From Bacteroidaceae bacterium (lineage in GTDB: Bacteria > Bacteroidota > Bacteroidia > Bacteroidales > Bacteroidaceae): DNA of 64,000 nt. The notes under the pieces are model-generated. The model was not told the DNA's origin. It ran no database searches and saw nothing but the letters and a program-made list of their open reading frames with translations. Location: contig JAFWPH010000042.1 in assembly GCA_017509605.1 (NCBI GenBank), positions 40,513-104,512 on the forward strand. The letters are read 5' to 3'. How positions within the stretch are numbered: the first letter of the stretch is position 1; each line of letters opens with the position of its first letter. The position numbers and the translations under genes were made by a program. Shown here in pieces: positions 33,875-43,512 of this stretch.

Positions 33875-36184
33875 CTATTTATACTTCTTCACACGTTCGT
33901 CATTGATCGTTCCGGTCCAGTTGAGTCCGAATGCGAAATCATAAATGTTGCCGTCGGCATCACGATAGCAGCGCATGTCGCGTGGTACATCCTCTAATTG
34001 TTCTTCCACCGCCCTCATGTCGGCAGGCATCTGCATTGGAAGCAACGCCGATGGTTCATGACTACCAGAAATAATGTCGAGCAGCGCTTGATGTTGCACA
34101 TTGAATGAAATGAGGATGGCATCAGCGAAAGGCTCTATTTCCGACAACACAAGTGGACGGCCAGTCTCCACAACCACTACAACAGGACGGTTTCCCATGG
34201 ACTTTTTTGTGTCAATCACCATTGTCATGTCATCACGGTTGTAAGTGGATATTTTCTTTCCCTTGAAACTACGGTTGGTGGTCTTTTCCATTGGGTCGCC
34301 ACCAGCGATGCTGACTGCACGAGCATCAGTAGCCCAATAGTCATCATATTGCAGACTGAGCGGCATATAACCGTTGCCACCCTTTTTCACATCTTGAGTG
34401 CTGTATCCGAAACCATTACTCGGTTCTTGGATAAGGCAAAGGGCGAAATCTGCTTGTACGGGATTATCCACCACCTCGTAATATTTTCCCACAAGGGTGA
34501 GGTCTATCGGTTCCACGGTCTTTTCCTCTGAAACACCTCCCCACATACCTGGTATAGCGGGGAAATGCCGTTCAGGCACATACACCTTAGCTTTTTTATC
34601 GACAGGCAGTATCGTGTTGTCATGATTCTTGAGCATCACGATTGATTTCAGTTGTGCCTTGAATCCTTCTTCCATGAAATCTGGACAGCCCACAATCCTT
34701 TGCGACTCCACAGGGTCAAGATAAGGGTTCTCAAACAACCCTACGCGGAACATGTTGAGCAACAAGCGGCGAGCCGACTGTTCAAAACGTTCTCTTGCGC
34801 TTACTTCGCCATATTCCTTACACCACATCTGATAAGCTTCCAACACTGGGCCAATCTCGTTGTTTCCACCGAATTGGTCAACGCCTGCCTGCAATATCTT
34901 GTAATGCCGCTCGACTTCCGTCAGATGTTCCACACCCCATGGTTTGCCACCCATCGGACTGTCAAGAACTTTCATGTCTTTCGTGATGGCCCAGTCGGTA
35001 CATATCACCCCGTCGAACTTGGCCTCATCCCTCAGTTGCTGTTGGATCATCCATTTGCTATAACTGCCCCCCACGTTCTCGCCCGATGGGTCTTGATTCC
35101 ACAAAATGCTGTAAATGGGCATCACAGCGGATGCCATATGCGTGCCATCCTCAAGTTTGAAGGCGCCTTCAGTGAAAGGTCGTTTGTGCATATCGCGATT
35201 TTTGCCAGGATAGACAGCAAACTTTCCCGAAGCGAAATGCGAGTCGCGCCCTCCTTCCTGCGCTCCATAGCCATACCAATGCTTGACCATGGCGTTCACA
35301 CTCTTCACGCCCCACCCTTTTGTCTCACGTGTTGTTTGGAAGGCGTCGCAGTATGCCTTAGCCAAGTCGGATGCCAATTTCGGGTCTTCACCAAAAGTGC
35401 CGTTAAAACGGAACCATCTTGGTTCTGTGGCTATATCGACCTGTGGCGACAGGGCTGTGGCAATGCCAAGCGCCCGATATTCCTCAGAAGCGATCTCGCC
35501 GAAACGATGCATCAGTTGGGGGTCGAACGATGCGGCCAGTCCAAGCGAGGTGGGCCACAGTGAGATTTGTCCTCCAGCTCCAGCATTAAACTCCGCAGTG
35601 GCATTAGCCTCATGACGAGGGTCAGAACTGATGTTGACGGGTATGCCATGACCGAGGCCTTCCACGTATGTCTGTAAGTTGTTGTTCCATAAGGCCGCCA
35701 CAGCGGGACTCGCAACACTTGTGACTAATACGGCGCGAAGGTGGTCTTCGTTCAAGAACTTCTTCTGCTCATAGGATAGGACGGATAATAAAGAATCTTT
35801 TTCCTCACCTTCTGCATCGATTGTTGCCAAATCTCTGCTGGCTGGTACAGTTTGGTGACTGCTATAGAGCATCAAACCTGCTATTTCCTCTATCGACAGT
35901 TTAGACGCAAGGTCGGCCGCACGGGTCTGGGCGTCCAACCGCCAGTCTTCATAAGCATCGAGGGAGTCGTTGCGGTTGAGATCCTTGAAGGCAAAACCAT
36001 CGTCAGTCAGCAGTATAACTCCTGAAGATGGTGTATAACTCAGGGTTGGACCGCCTTGCTGCTCCACGAGATGAAAAGACCCGACTTGACGCTCAGTCCA
36101 TCTTTGTCCATTGCATGATGCAAGGAGTGAGATGGTCAAACCTGAAAGAACAACAGCAGAAAGTAATTTGTGATGTGATGTCAT
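33875..36184 (-). CDS. Glycoside hydrolase family 3 beta-glucosidase-like lipoprotein
   Basis: 769 residues. N-terminal signal with lipobox (VVLSGLTISLLASC, Cys at about 24). GH3 (alpha/beta)8 domain with the nucleophile Asp in FDGVICTDWAITKDM, substrate-binding NVMVKHWYGYGAQEGGRDSH region and ARRLLLNMFRVGLFENPY; the C-terminal alpha/beta sandwich domain holds VVVVVETGRPLVLSEIEPFADAI in parts. It removes terminal beta-linked glucose or xylose from oligosaccharides. Lipidated, so periplasmic or surface facing. Single-gene unit. Confidence 0.9.
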   Translation of the reverse strand: MTSHHKLLSAVVLSGLTISLLASCNGQRWTERQVGSFHLVEQQGGPTLSYTPSSGVILLTDDGFAFKDLNRNDSLDAYEDWRLDAQTRAADLASKLSIEEIAGLMLYSSHQTVPASRDLATIDAEGEEKDSLLSVLSYEQKKFLNEDHLRAVLVTSVASPAVAALWNNNLQTYVEGLGHGIPVNISSDPRHEANATAEFNAGAGGQISLWPTSLGLAASFDPQLMHRFGEIASEEYRALGIATALSPQVDIATEPRWFRFNGTFGEDPKLASDLAKAYCDAFQTTRETKGWGVKSVNAMVKHWYGYGAQEGGRDSHFASGKFAVYPGKNRDMHKRPFTEGAFKLEDGTHMASAVMPIYSILWNQDPSGENVGGSYSKWMIQQQLRDEAKFDGVICTDWAITKDMKVLDSPMGGKPWGVEHLTEVERHYKILQAGVDQFGGNNEIGPVLEAYQMWCKEYGEVSARERFEQSARRLLLNMFRVGLFENPYLDPVESQRIVGCPDFMEEGFKAQLKSIVMLKNHDNTILPVDKKAKVYVPERHFPAIPGMWGGVSEEKTVEPIDLTLVGKYYEVVDNPVQADFALCLIQEPSNGFGYSTQDVKKGGNGYMPLSLQYDDYWATDARAVSIAGGDPMEKTTNRSFKGKKISTYNRDDMTMVIDTKKSMGNRPVVVVVETGRPLVLSEIEPFADAILISFNVQHQALLDIISGSHEPSALLPMQMPADMRAVEEQLEDVPRDMRCYRDADGNIYDFAFGLNWTGTINDERVKKYK

Positions 36185-36219
36185 AATGAATAAGGGATAA
36201 TGTTCGACTTAATCTATTG

Positions 36220-36227
36220 CAAAAATA
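36220..36227 (-). promoter_or_regulatory. Predicted -7 box for the GH3 gene
   Basis: Minus strand TATTTTTG, 36 bp upstream of the GH3 start at 36184. Confidence 0.4.
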
Positions 36228-36271
36228 CTAAAAATCATCATGGAATAGATGATGTATTCGAAATAAAAGGA

Positions 36272-36279
36272 TAATTTTG
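36272..36279 (+). promoter_or_regulatory. Predicted -7 box for the C1 peptidase gene
   Basis: TAATTTTG, 16 bp before ATG 36296, giving a leader of about 10 nt. Confidence 0.4.
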
Positions 36280-36295
36280 CAAAAAACTATTGAGT

Positions 36296-37381
36296 ATGAC
36301 AATTAGAAACTTATTATTCATAGTTGCGACTTGCGCGTTTCTGCCTTTGGTTGCCCAACAATCCACGCAGTTCAAAATTGTAAAACAACTGCCTATCACT
36401 TCGGTCAAAGACCAAAATCGCAGTGGCACCTGCTGGGCTTACGCCACACTCGGGTACTTCGAGAGTGAAATCCTGAGGCGCACAGGCAAAACCTACGACC
36501 TCTGCGAGATGTTTGCAGTGAGCAAGGACTATATGGATTGCGCCACACATTATGTGAGGATGCATGGCTACAGCCAGATTTCTGAGGGTGGCTCATGCGA
36601 CGATGTCTTAGAGGTCATCCGACAACATGGCATCTGCCCGGAGAACGCCATGCCCGCTCCTGGGTCGCTGACAGGCGACTCGTTGGCCAACTTCAAGGTG
36701 TTCTTCCCTGAACTGGAGAGAACCGTGCGCGGTATCGTGAAAGAAGGAGCCAAGGAACCCACTCCACAATGGAAAGAAAGTGTTCAATCGCTCATCGAAA
36801 TGTATGTAGGCCGATGTCCCGACAACTTCACCTACGAAGGCAAAACCTATACCCCAAGGTCGTTCGCCGACCAATTGGGACTTGACTTCGACGACTATGT
36901 AAGCCTAACGAGTTTCACCCACCATCCCTTCAACAAGTGGTTCATCATTGAGGCACCTTATAAATGGCGTTTGAAACCCAGCTACAACATCCCCATCGAC
37001 CAACTGATGGATGTGCTCGACAAGGCTATTGATCAAGGGTATGCTGTGGCTTGGGGAGGCGATGTGTCGGGCGACTTCTCACGCACGGGCCTGGCCATGT
37101 TACCCGATGGCGTGGTGCCTACCCAGCAGATGCGACAAGAACAGTTTGATGACTGGCGTTTCACCTACGACCATGTCATGCTCATCTACGGAAGGGCCAT
37201 CGACGAACAAGGCAAGCCATATTACATGGTGAAAAACTCATGGGGAAAGAGCGGAATGTATCAAGGCACATGGTACATGTCGCGTGACTATATGACCCTC
37301 AACACCACTTATCTTTTCCTCAACCGCCATGCACTGCCTAAGAATTTGCAAGAGGCCTTGAACCCCCACCCCTTCAGGTAG
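36296..37381 (+). CDS. C1-family cysteine peptidase (bleomycin hydrolase/PepC-like)
   Basis: 361 residues from ATG 36296 (MTIRNLLFIVATCAF); a TTG two codons earlier is less likely. A signal peptide is present, so unlike cytoplasmic PepC this one is exported. Papain-like active site: Cys in KDQNRSGTCWAYATLGYFE, His in FTYDHVMLIYGRAID and Asn in YYMVKNSWGKSGMYQG. Length and the late His/Asn spacing match Bacteroidetes aminopeptidase C homologues. Probably degrades peptides in the periplasm. Confidence 0.88.
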   Translation: MTIRNLLFIVATCAFLPLVAQQSTQFKIVKQLPITSVKDQNRSGTCWAYATLGYFESEILRRTGKTYDLCEMFAVSKDYMDCATHYVRMHGYSQISEGGSCDDVLEVIRQHGICPENAMPAPGSLTGDSLANFKVFFPELERTVRGIVKEGAKEPTPQWKESVQSLIEMYVGRCPDNFTYEGKTYTPRSFADQLGLDFDDYVSLTSFTHHPFNKWFIIEAPYKWRLKPSYNIPIDQLMDVLDKAIDQGYAVAWGGDVSGDFSRTGLAMLPDGVVPTQQMRQEQFDDWRFTYDHVMLIYGRAIDEQGKPYYMVKNSWGKSGMYQGTWYMSRDYMTLNTTYLFLNRHALPKNLQEALNPHPFR

Positions 37382-37523
37382 AGACAAATGCTAAAGGGTG
37401 TGAATGCAGTCAAAATGCCTTAACAATCGTAAAAGTAAGTTAAATCGGGGGCCAAGCTAAACTTTACCATATCACTGCAGCCAAATAGTAATATCACATT
37501 TATAACCTATCATCATTTGTCAC

Positions 37524-40439
37524 GTGACCAACTCTACGCACTTGAAAAAATTATTGCTACTCATTATGATTACCATGGCATCATTGTGTGCCATGGCACA
37601 AGAGTCAGAAACAAGACGTTTCACCATCAACGGCAACATTACCGATGTAGACTTGAAAGAGCCCATGGAACATGTGTCTATCCAACTTTTCCTGGCTGCT
37701 GACAGTTCCTTTGTTGGAGGCACAGTTACCAATGAACGAGGAAACTTCTCTTTGGATGTCCCATCGAGAGGTACATACCGTCTGCGAATCTCTTTCATAG
37801 GCTATCAGACCATCGAACGAGAAGTCACACTACGCCGCGAACAGAACCTCGACCTCGGCAACATCAGGATGTCGCAGGATGCCATCATGCTCAATGAAGC
37901 CGTTGTCAGTGCCAATGCAGCACAAGTCGTCGTGAAAAAGGACACACTTGTCTATAATGCCGAAGCTTACCGCACACCTGAAGGCTCTGCGGTGGAGGAA
38001 CTCATCAAACGAATGCCCGGAGCCGACATTGACGAGGACGGAAACATCACCATGAACGGCAAGAAAATCGAGAAGATTCTGCTCGATGGCAAAGAGTTCA
38101 TGCTCGGCGACATCGAAACCGCCTTGAAGAACCTTCCTGTAAGCATCATCGAGAACGTGAAATTCTATGACCAACAGAGCGACCAGTCGCGCATCACCGG
38201 TATTGACGACGGAAACAAGACTCCTGTTCTGGACTTCACCATCAAGAAAGGCATGAACCGCGGCTACATGACCAACTTCGACATTGCCGGAGGAACGGAG
38301 GAACGATACGCTATGCGGGGCATGGGAAGTAGTTTCACCGACAAGAGACGCTTCGTGTTGATGGGCAACGCCAACAACAAGGAAGAGAACGCAGGATGGT
38401 GGAACCGACGCGGACTCAACACAAGCAAAATGCTTGGAACAAATCTCAACTTCGACGATGGAGAAAGGCTGAAGACCGACTTCAATTTGCGCTGGAACCA
38501 CCGTAATGGCGACAACCGCACAGAGAACGCCAACGAGAACTTCTACAGTCAAGAGTATCGAACATTCACCAACCGAAAATCGGGAAACCTCTCACGAAAC
38601 AACAACTGGAACTATAACCTACGTGTGGAATGGAAGCCCGACACGCTCACTAACATCCTCTTGCGCTCCAATGGCAGCTATGGAACTAATGACGGGATAT
38701 CGACTTCTAAATCAGCGACATTCAGTGGTGATCCCTACCACTATTCAGCTAACCCACTTGATAATGATGCTATAGAAAAGATGCATCAAGAGAACCTTGC
38801 CGTCAACAAAAACGAACAAGCCAGCCTCAGTTACGGACGCAACCGCAACATTTGGGGAATGCTCCAAGTCTATCGAAGACTCAACCCCAAGGGCAGAAAT
38901 ATCACACTTCGTGTGGAAGGAAGCGCCAGCGATAACAAGCAACGAAACGTCTCTAACAACGATGTTTACCTTTTCCGTGTACAGAATCAAGAGGGGCAGG
39001 ACTCGACATATTTTACAGCCCGATACAACGAGACGCCTTCCGACAATAAAGGATATGTGCTCAGCGCAAATTACAGCGAGCCTCTTTGGAAGGGGGCACA
39101 CCTACAGGCCAACTACGAACTGCGTTACAGCCAGAACAAAAGCGACCGCCAGACATACGATTTCAGCCATGAACCCATGAATGTCTTTTCTGGTATTCCG
39201 CCTATCTATCGAGAATGGGACCTCTGGTTCGGGCCAAACTCACAATTCGCCACTCTACAAGCACCTTTAGAAGACTTCCTCGACCGCAACCTCAGCCGAT
39301 TCTCTGAATACAAGAACTACACGCAGAACATCAGATTGACTCTACGCCACAGAAAGGAGTCATACGACTACAATGTAGGTGTGTTGCTGCAACCTCAACA
39401 CTCCAACTTCATCCAAGACTACAGGGGCATTTACGTGGATACCATCCGAAACGTAACTAATTTCACACCGACACTGGATTTCCACTACAAGTTCACCGAA
39501 AAGAGCAACATCTGGTTCCACTATAGAGGCGACACCCGACAGCCCGACATCACACAGATGCTCGATATCACCGATGACTCTAACCCCCTCTATATTACAC
39601 AAGGTAACCCTGGTCTCAAACCACAGTTCACCAACTCAATGAATATCTATTACAACACGTATATATCCAGGCACAAAAGGTCGATTGTGGTCTATGCCAA
39701 CTACCGCCATACACGCAACAGCATCTCCAACCTTGTGCGATACAACGCAGAAACTGGTGGAAGCACATCACGACCCGAGAACATTAACGGCAACTGGAAT
39801 GCAGACGGCGGATTCAACTTCAACACCGCTCTCGACACACTTGGACACTGGAACATCGGAACTGACACCCGAGTACGCTACAACAACTATGTAAGTTATG
39901 TGGCACAAATGAAAGCCGATGCACAAAAGAACACCACTCGTTCTTACAACATCAACGAACGACTGAATTTCAGTTTCAGAGATGACTGGCTCGAAGTAAC
40001 ACTCGATGGAAATGTCAACTACCAACACACACGCAATGAACTACAGCCCAACGCCAATCTTGACACCTGGGAGTTCAGATACGGAGGACAGATTCTTCTC
40101 CGTTTGCCTTCGGGCTTCGAAATCAGCACCAACATGCGCGAACACAGCCGACGGGGTTACAATGACCCGTCGATGAACACCAACGAACTTATCTGGAACG
40201 GACAAATCTCGAAGTCATTCCTCAAGAGCAAGACTCTTGTCGTGGCACTCAACTTCTACGACCTACTCCGTCAGCAAAGCAACTACGAACAATGGGTGTC
40301 AGCTAATGGCCGCGGCGAAACACGCTATAACAGCATCAACAGTTTTGCGATGTTGCATGTACGCTACCGTCTCAACATGTTCGGTGGAAAAGTCGATTCC
40401 GAAGGACGTTACGACAAGAAATGGGGCAACAGACGATAA
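37524..40439 (+). CDS. Outer membrane beta-barrel protein with carboxypeptidase-like plug
   Basis: 971 residues. The start is not an ATG: GTG 37524, or TTG 37542 giving a typical MKKLLLLIMITMASLCAMAQ signal. After the signal comes a CarboxypepD_reg-like domain (INGNITDVDLKEPMEHVSI to about 110), then a plug-like region (VEELIKRMPGADIDEDGNI, LLDGKEFMLGD). About 700 residues of strand-rich barrel follow, ending ...MFGGK plus a polar tail. It fits the OMP_b-brl_3 group of TonB-receptor relatives rather than SusC: there is no SusD beside it. Cargo unknown. Confidence 0.82.
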   Translation: MTNSTHLKKLLLLIMITMASLCAMAQESETRRFTINGNITDVDLKEPMEHVSIQLFLAADSSFVGGTVTNERGNFSLDVPSRGTYRLRISFIGYQTIEREVTLRREQNLDLGNIRMSQDAIMLNEAVVSANAAQVVVKKDTLVYNAEAYRTPEGSAVEELIKRMPGADIDEDGNITMNGKKIEKILLDGKEFMLGDIETALKNLPVSIIENVKFYDQQSDQSRITGIDDGNKTPVLDFTIKKGMNRGYMTNFDIAGGTEERYAMRGMGSSFTDKRRFVLMGNANNKEENAGWWNRRGLNTSKMLGTNLNFDDGERLKTDFNLRWNHRNGDNRTENANENFYSQEYRTFTNRKSGNLSRNNNWNYNLRVEWKPDTLTNILLRSNGSYGTNDGISTSKSATFSGDPYHYSANPLDNDAIEKMHQENLAVNKNEQASLSYGRNRNIWGMLQVYRRLNPKGRNITLRVEGSASDNKQRNVSNNDVYLFRVQNQEGQDSTYFTARYNETPSDNKGYVLSANYSEPLWKGAHLQANYELRYSQNKSDRQTYDFSHEPMNVFSGIPPIYREWDLWFGPNSQFATLQAPLEDFLDRNLSRFSEYKNYTQNIRLTLRHRKESYDYNVGVLLQPQHSNFIQDYRGIYVDTIRNVTNFTPTLDFHYKFTEKSNIWFHYRGDTRQPDITQMLDITDDSNPLYITQGNPGLKPQFTNSMNIYYNTYISRHKRSIVVYANYRHTRNSISNLVRYNAETGGSTSRPENINGNWNADGGFNFNTALDTLGHWNIGTDTRVRYNNYVSYVAQMKADAQKNTTRSYNINERLNFSFRDDWLEVTLDGNVNYQHTRNELQPNANLDTWEFRYGGQILLRLPSGFEISTNMREHSRRGYNDPSMNTNELIWNGQISKSFLKSKTLVVALNFYDLLRQQSNYEQWVSANGRGETRYNSINSFAMLHVRYRLNMFGGKVDSEGRYDKKWGNRR

Positions 40440-40458
40440 TAACAAACCTATATCCATT

Positions 40459-42168
40459 ATGAGAAAAACATTGATGACCATCGCACTCGCCACCATTGCA
40501 AGTGGTGCAGCTGCACAGAATGGGGTGGAAATCCGCCGAAACCAAGTCGGATGCTACCCAGAGCAAGAGAAAGTTATCGTGGTTGAGGGAATGAATCCCT
40601 CGGGCAGGATAAGGGTGAAGACACCTAACGGCAAGAAACTGAAACCCATGGTGATGCGAAAGGCTATATCACCTTGGTCGGGCAAGGAGCGATACGTCAT
40701 CGACCTCGGAAAAGCCACCGACACGGGTGTCTACCGCATTTCTGTGGACGGTAAAGAGTGTGAATTACTTGTCGCTGAACGACCATACCACGACATTGCC
40801 AAAGCATCGCTCCGACTCTTCTACCTCATTCGCTCAGGCATTCCCATCGAACAAGGCGGATTATACAACCGTCCCATTGGGCATCCTGACACCGAGGTGC
40901 TTGTACATCCATCAGCCGCCACGCCACAACGACCAGCTTCAACCGTCATCAGTTCTCCCTACGGATGGTACGACGCCGGTGACTACAACAAATATGTGGT
41001 CAACTCTTCCTTCAGCATCGGACTCATGTTCGCGGCTTACGAGCAATTGACTGACTATTTCGCACAGCTCAAGACCGACATACCCGAAAGCGACAACCAG
41101 ACCCCCGACATCCTCGACGAGATGATGTTCAACCTGAAATGGCTGCTCACCATGCAAGACCCTGGTGACGGAGGCGTCTATCATAAACTGACCACACCCA
41201 ACTTCGAAGGGTTCGTGATGCCCACGGACTGCCACCAACGACGCTATGTCGTTGCCAAAAGCGTGACCGCAACACTCGATTTCGCTGCAGTGATGGCCGA
41301 TGCAGCCCGGCTCTTCCAGCCTTTCAAAGATTATGCCAACTTCCCCGCTCAAGCCACAGCCGCAGCCGAACGAGCCTACCTGTGGGCGAAGGAGCATCCT
41401 GACACCTTCTACCATCAGGAAAGACTGAGTGACCCTGCCGTTTCCACCGGTACCTACGGTGATGGGAACGCTAAAGACGAGTTCTTCTGGGCGGCTTCAG
41501 CCCTCTACAGACTCACCCGCAAACCATCTTACCTGGAAGAGGCACGTCAATACCAACCCACAAGGTTCACCCTCCCCTCCTGGGGTGGTGTCGCCTCACT
41601 CGGCGCTTTCGAGTGGATGAACGATCCACAAATGACAGAACTGCGCGACCCCATGGTCAAACAGATGCTCGCATATTGTGAGGAAGCAGTGAAAGATGTG
41701 GAATCATCATGTTTTCAGTCGCCTTACGGCAATACCCCACGCGACTTCGGCTGGGGCTGCCTGGCTGAGAAATGCTGCTGCCAGGCTTTTGTCCTGCTCT
41801 ATGCCGACCGCTTGCAAGACGCCTCAAACTACACACTACAGGCGCTGCAAAACGCTGACTATCTATTGGGCCGTAATGCCACGGGCTACTGCTATGTGAC
41901 AGGCTTCGGCGACAAGAGACCCATGCACCCGCACCATCGCATATCGGCAGCCGACGAAGTGGAAGATCCTTTTCCCGGCATGCTTGTAGGCGGCCCCAAC
42001 CCAGGACAGCAGGACAAGGCTTCAGGCAACCTCACCTACCCTTCCAATTATCCCGATGAGTCATACCTCGATGTGGAGGAATCATACGCCTCAAACGAAA
42101 TCGCCATCAACTGGAATGCATCGTCTGTGGCATTTCTCTGCTGGATTGACGCATTGGCTAAGGAATGA
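40459..42168 (+). CDS. Glycoside hydrolase family 9 (endoglucanase-like)
   Basis: 569 residues from ATG 40459 (MRKTLMTIALATIASGAAAQ, signal peptide); the frame's upstream extension overlaps the barrel gene. An N-terminal Ig-like CelD_N domain (VEIRRNQVGCYPEQEKVIV, about 22-105) precedes the (alpha/alpha)6 barrel. Active-site motifs: SSPYGWYDAGDYNKYV (nucleophile Asp), FGDKRPMHPHHR, and DVEESYASNEIAINWNA (acid Glu). Family members cleave beta-1,4-glucans. It starts 19 bp after the barrel gene, so they are probably co-transcribed; the pair may handle a beta-glucan. Confidence 0.92.
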   Translation: MRKTLMTIALATIASGAAAQNGVEIRRNQVGCYPEQEKVIVVEGMNPSGRIRVKTPNGKKLKPMVMRKAISPWSGKERYVIDLGKATDTGVYRISVDGKECELLVAERPYHDIAKASLRLFYLIRSGIPIEQGGLYNRPIGHPDTEVLVHPSAATPQRPASTVISSPYGWYDAGDYNKYVVNSSFSIGLMFAAYEQLTDYFAQLKTDIPESDNQTPDILDEMMFNLKWLLTMQDPGDGGVYHKLTTPNFEGFVMPTDCHQRRYVVAKSVTATLDFAAVMADAARLFQPFKDYANFPAQATAAAERAYLWAKEHPDTFYHQERLSDPAVSTGTYGDGNAKDEFFWAASALYRLTRKPSYLEEARQYQPTRFTLPSWGGVASLGAFEWMNDPQMTELRDPMVKQMLAYCEEAVKDVESSCFQSPYGNTPRDFGWGCLAEKCCCQAFVLLYADRLQDASNYTLQALQNADYLLGRNATGYCYVTGFGDKRPMHPHHRISAADEVEDPFPGMLVGGPNPGQQDKASGNLTYPSNYPDESYLDVEESYASNEIAINWNASSVAFLCWIDALAKE

Positions 42169-42188
42169 TTTCCAAGGAGTTTTGATCT

Positions 42189-42224
42189 GACAAGTCGGAC
42201 TGGGCTGACTGGTCCGACCTTGTC
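42189..42224. repeat. Stable intergenic hairpin
   Basis: GACAAGTCGGAC pairs with GTCCGA-c-CTTGTC around an 11-nt loop, between the GH9 and oxidoreductase genes. No T-run, so it may be an mRNA-stability or REP-like element. Confidence 0.6.
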
Positions 42225-42269
42225 GGAACTCATCAATCATTGTGATATAACTGAAAATATTATTGAGCT

Positions 42270-43259
42270 ATGAAACAAGAACTATTTCGTATCGGCATCA
42301 TCGGCACAGGATGGATAGCCGAGAAAGTTGCATACACACTGAATGAACTTGACGGTTGCACACCCTATGCCGTGGGGTCAAGAACCATTGAAAAGGCTGA
42401 AGCGTTTGCCCGGCAGTGGAACATCAGCAAATCTTACGGCTCGTATGAGGAACTGATAAACGACCCCGATGTCGATTTAGTCTATGTCGGCACACCTCAC
42501 TCCCACCACTTTGACGTGACGCGGAAAGCCATCTTAGCTGGCAAGCCCTGCCTGGTGGAGAAAGCCTTCATGGCCAATCTGAAAGAGGCCACTGAGATCA
42601 TCCGTCTGGCCCATGAACGACAGGTGTTCGTGGCGGAAGCCATCTGGACCCGATACCAGCCCGTTGTCAAAATCATCCGTGACTTGATAGCCGGCGGTCG
42701 AATCGGTGTACCACGGTTAGTCACTGCCACCCTTGGCTACAGCATGGGCAACAAACCCCGCATCATGAGGCCTGACCTCTGCGGTGGCGCCCTGCTCGAC
42801 CTCGGTGTATATGCGCTGAACTTCGTCCGCATGTTCTTCCCTGCAGATATCGTCAACATGGAGGGTCAGTGCGTGAAGAGCGACACTGGCATGGACCTAA
42901 CGAACGCTATCAGCCTCGTGCTGGCCGACGGACTACTGGCCAACCTCCAGAGCAGCGCAGCCTGCGTGGGCGATAATATCGGAGTCATCGCTGGTACCGA
43001 CGGCAACCTAATCATCGACAACATCAACAACCCGCAACGCGTAACCGTCAACACCCATGACCGTGAGTTTATTGAGGACATCCTTGTGCCACGTCAAATC
43101 ACAGGCTACGAGTACCAGTTCCTGGCCTGTCGCAACGCCATAGCCGAGGGATTGACTGAACCTCGGGAAATGCCACATAAAGAAACGCTCTATGTGATGC
43201 AGTTGATGGACGAGCTAAGGAAAAAATGGGGAGTACACTATCTCATGGACGATTTCTAA
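42270..43259 (+). CDS. Gfo/Idh/MocA-family NAD(P)-dependent oxidoreductase
   Basis: 329 residues. N-terminal Rossmann motif IGIIGTGWIAEKVAYTL, then YVGTPHSHHFDVTRKAILAGKPCLVEKA with the family EKP-like signature (here EKA). The C-terminal alpha/beta domain has GGALLDLGVYALNFVRMF, where the catalytic Asp/His positions usually lie. Cytoplasmic, no signal. Relatives oxidise sugars or act as trans-1,2-dihydrobenzene-1,2-diol dehydrogenase-like enzymes; the substrate here is unknown. It lies 101 bp after GH9, separated by a hairpin. Confidence 0.88.
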   Translation: MKQELFRIGIIGTGWIAEKVAYTLNELDGCTPYAVGSRTIEKAEAFARQWNISKSYGSYEELINDPDVDLVYVGTPHSHHFDVTRKAILAGKPCLVEKAFMANLKEATEIIRLAHERQVFVAEAIWTRYQPVVKIIRDLIAGGRIGVPRLVTATLGYSMGNKPRIMRPDLCGGALLDLGVYALNFVRMFFPADIVNMEGQCVKSDTGMDLTNAISLVLADGLLANLQSSAACVGDNIGVIAGTDGNLIIDNINNPQRVTVNTHDREFIEDILVPRQITGYEYQFLACRNAIAEGLTEPREMPHKETLYVMQLMDELRKKWGVHYLMDDF

Positions 43260-43419
43260 ACAGCTAAGACTTCGACAATGAGGGTCGAGGCATCAAGACT
43301 AATAAAGCCTCTGCGTGATAATCAGTGAGGTGAAAGAGTAGTAATCAATTGAATAACTGAATAATTGTTGCTTTTTTTCTTTTAATTTGTTAAAAATTCA
43401 TCTTTTTCAGTAGATTATA

Positions 43420-43449
43420 TTTGACAAAAAAAATAATTGATTATCTTTG
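43420..43449 (+). promoter_or_regulatory. Bacteroidetes -33/-7 promoter for the orphan PN-x-YIA-x-C protein
   Basis: TTTG at 43420-43423, 18-bp spacer, TATCTTTG at 43442-43449. Leader of about 55 nt to ATG 43513. Confidence 0.65.
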
Positions 43450-43512
43450 CAGTTGATCAATCGGTTTAGATGCGGAATTGCTTAAATAATTAACAAATAA
43501 CAAGAAAACAAT

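Noticed and set aside
34652..35563. 303-codon open frame antisense to the GH3 gene
   Set aside because: The opposite strand encodes a complete GH3 enzyme with all motifs; the antisense frame has no recognisable domain or promoter and reflects codon bias.
37830..38552. 240-codon minus frame inside the outer-membrane barrel gene
   Set aside because: Shadow frame; the + strand carries the plug and carboxypeptidase-like domain.
42189..42224. Riboswitch upstream of the oxidoreductase gene
   Set aside because: Only one simple hairpin is seen, without a conserved aptamer core or a terminator/antiterminator choice.
26972..43259. A classical SusC/SusD polysaccharide utilisation locus
   Set aside because: Several glycosidases are present, but there is no SusD-like lipoprotein, the barrel at 37524 is not SusC-type, and no hybrid two-component or ECF regulator is adjacent.
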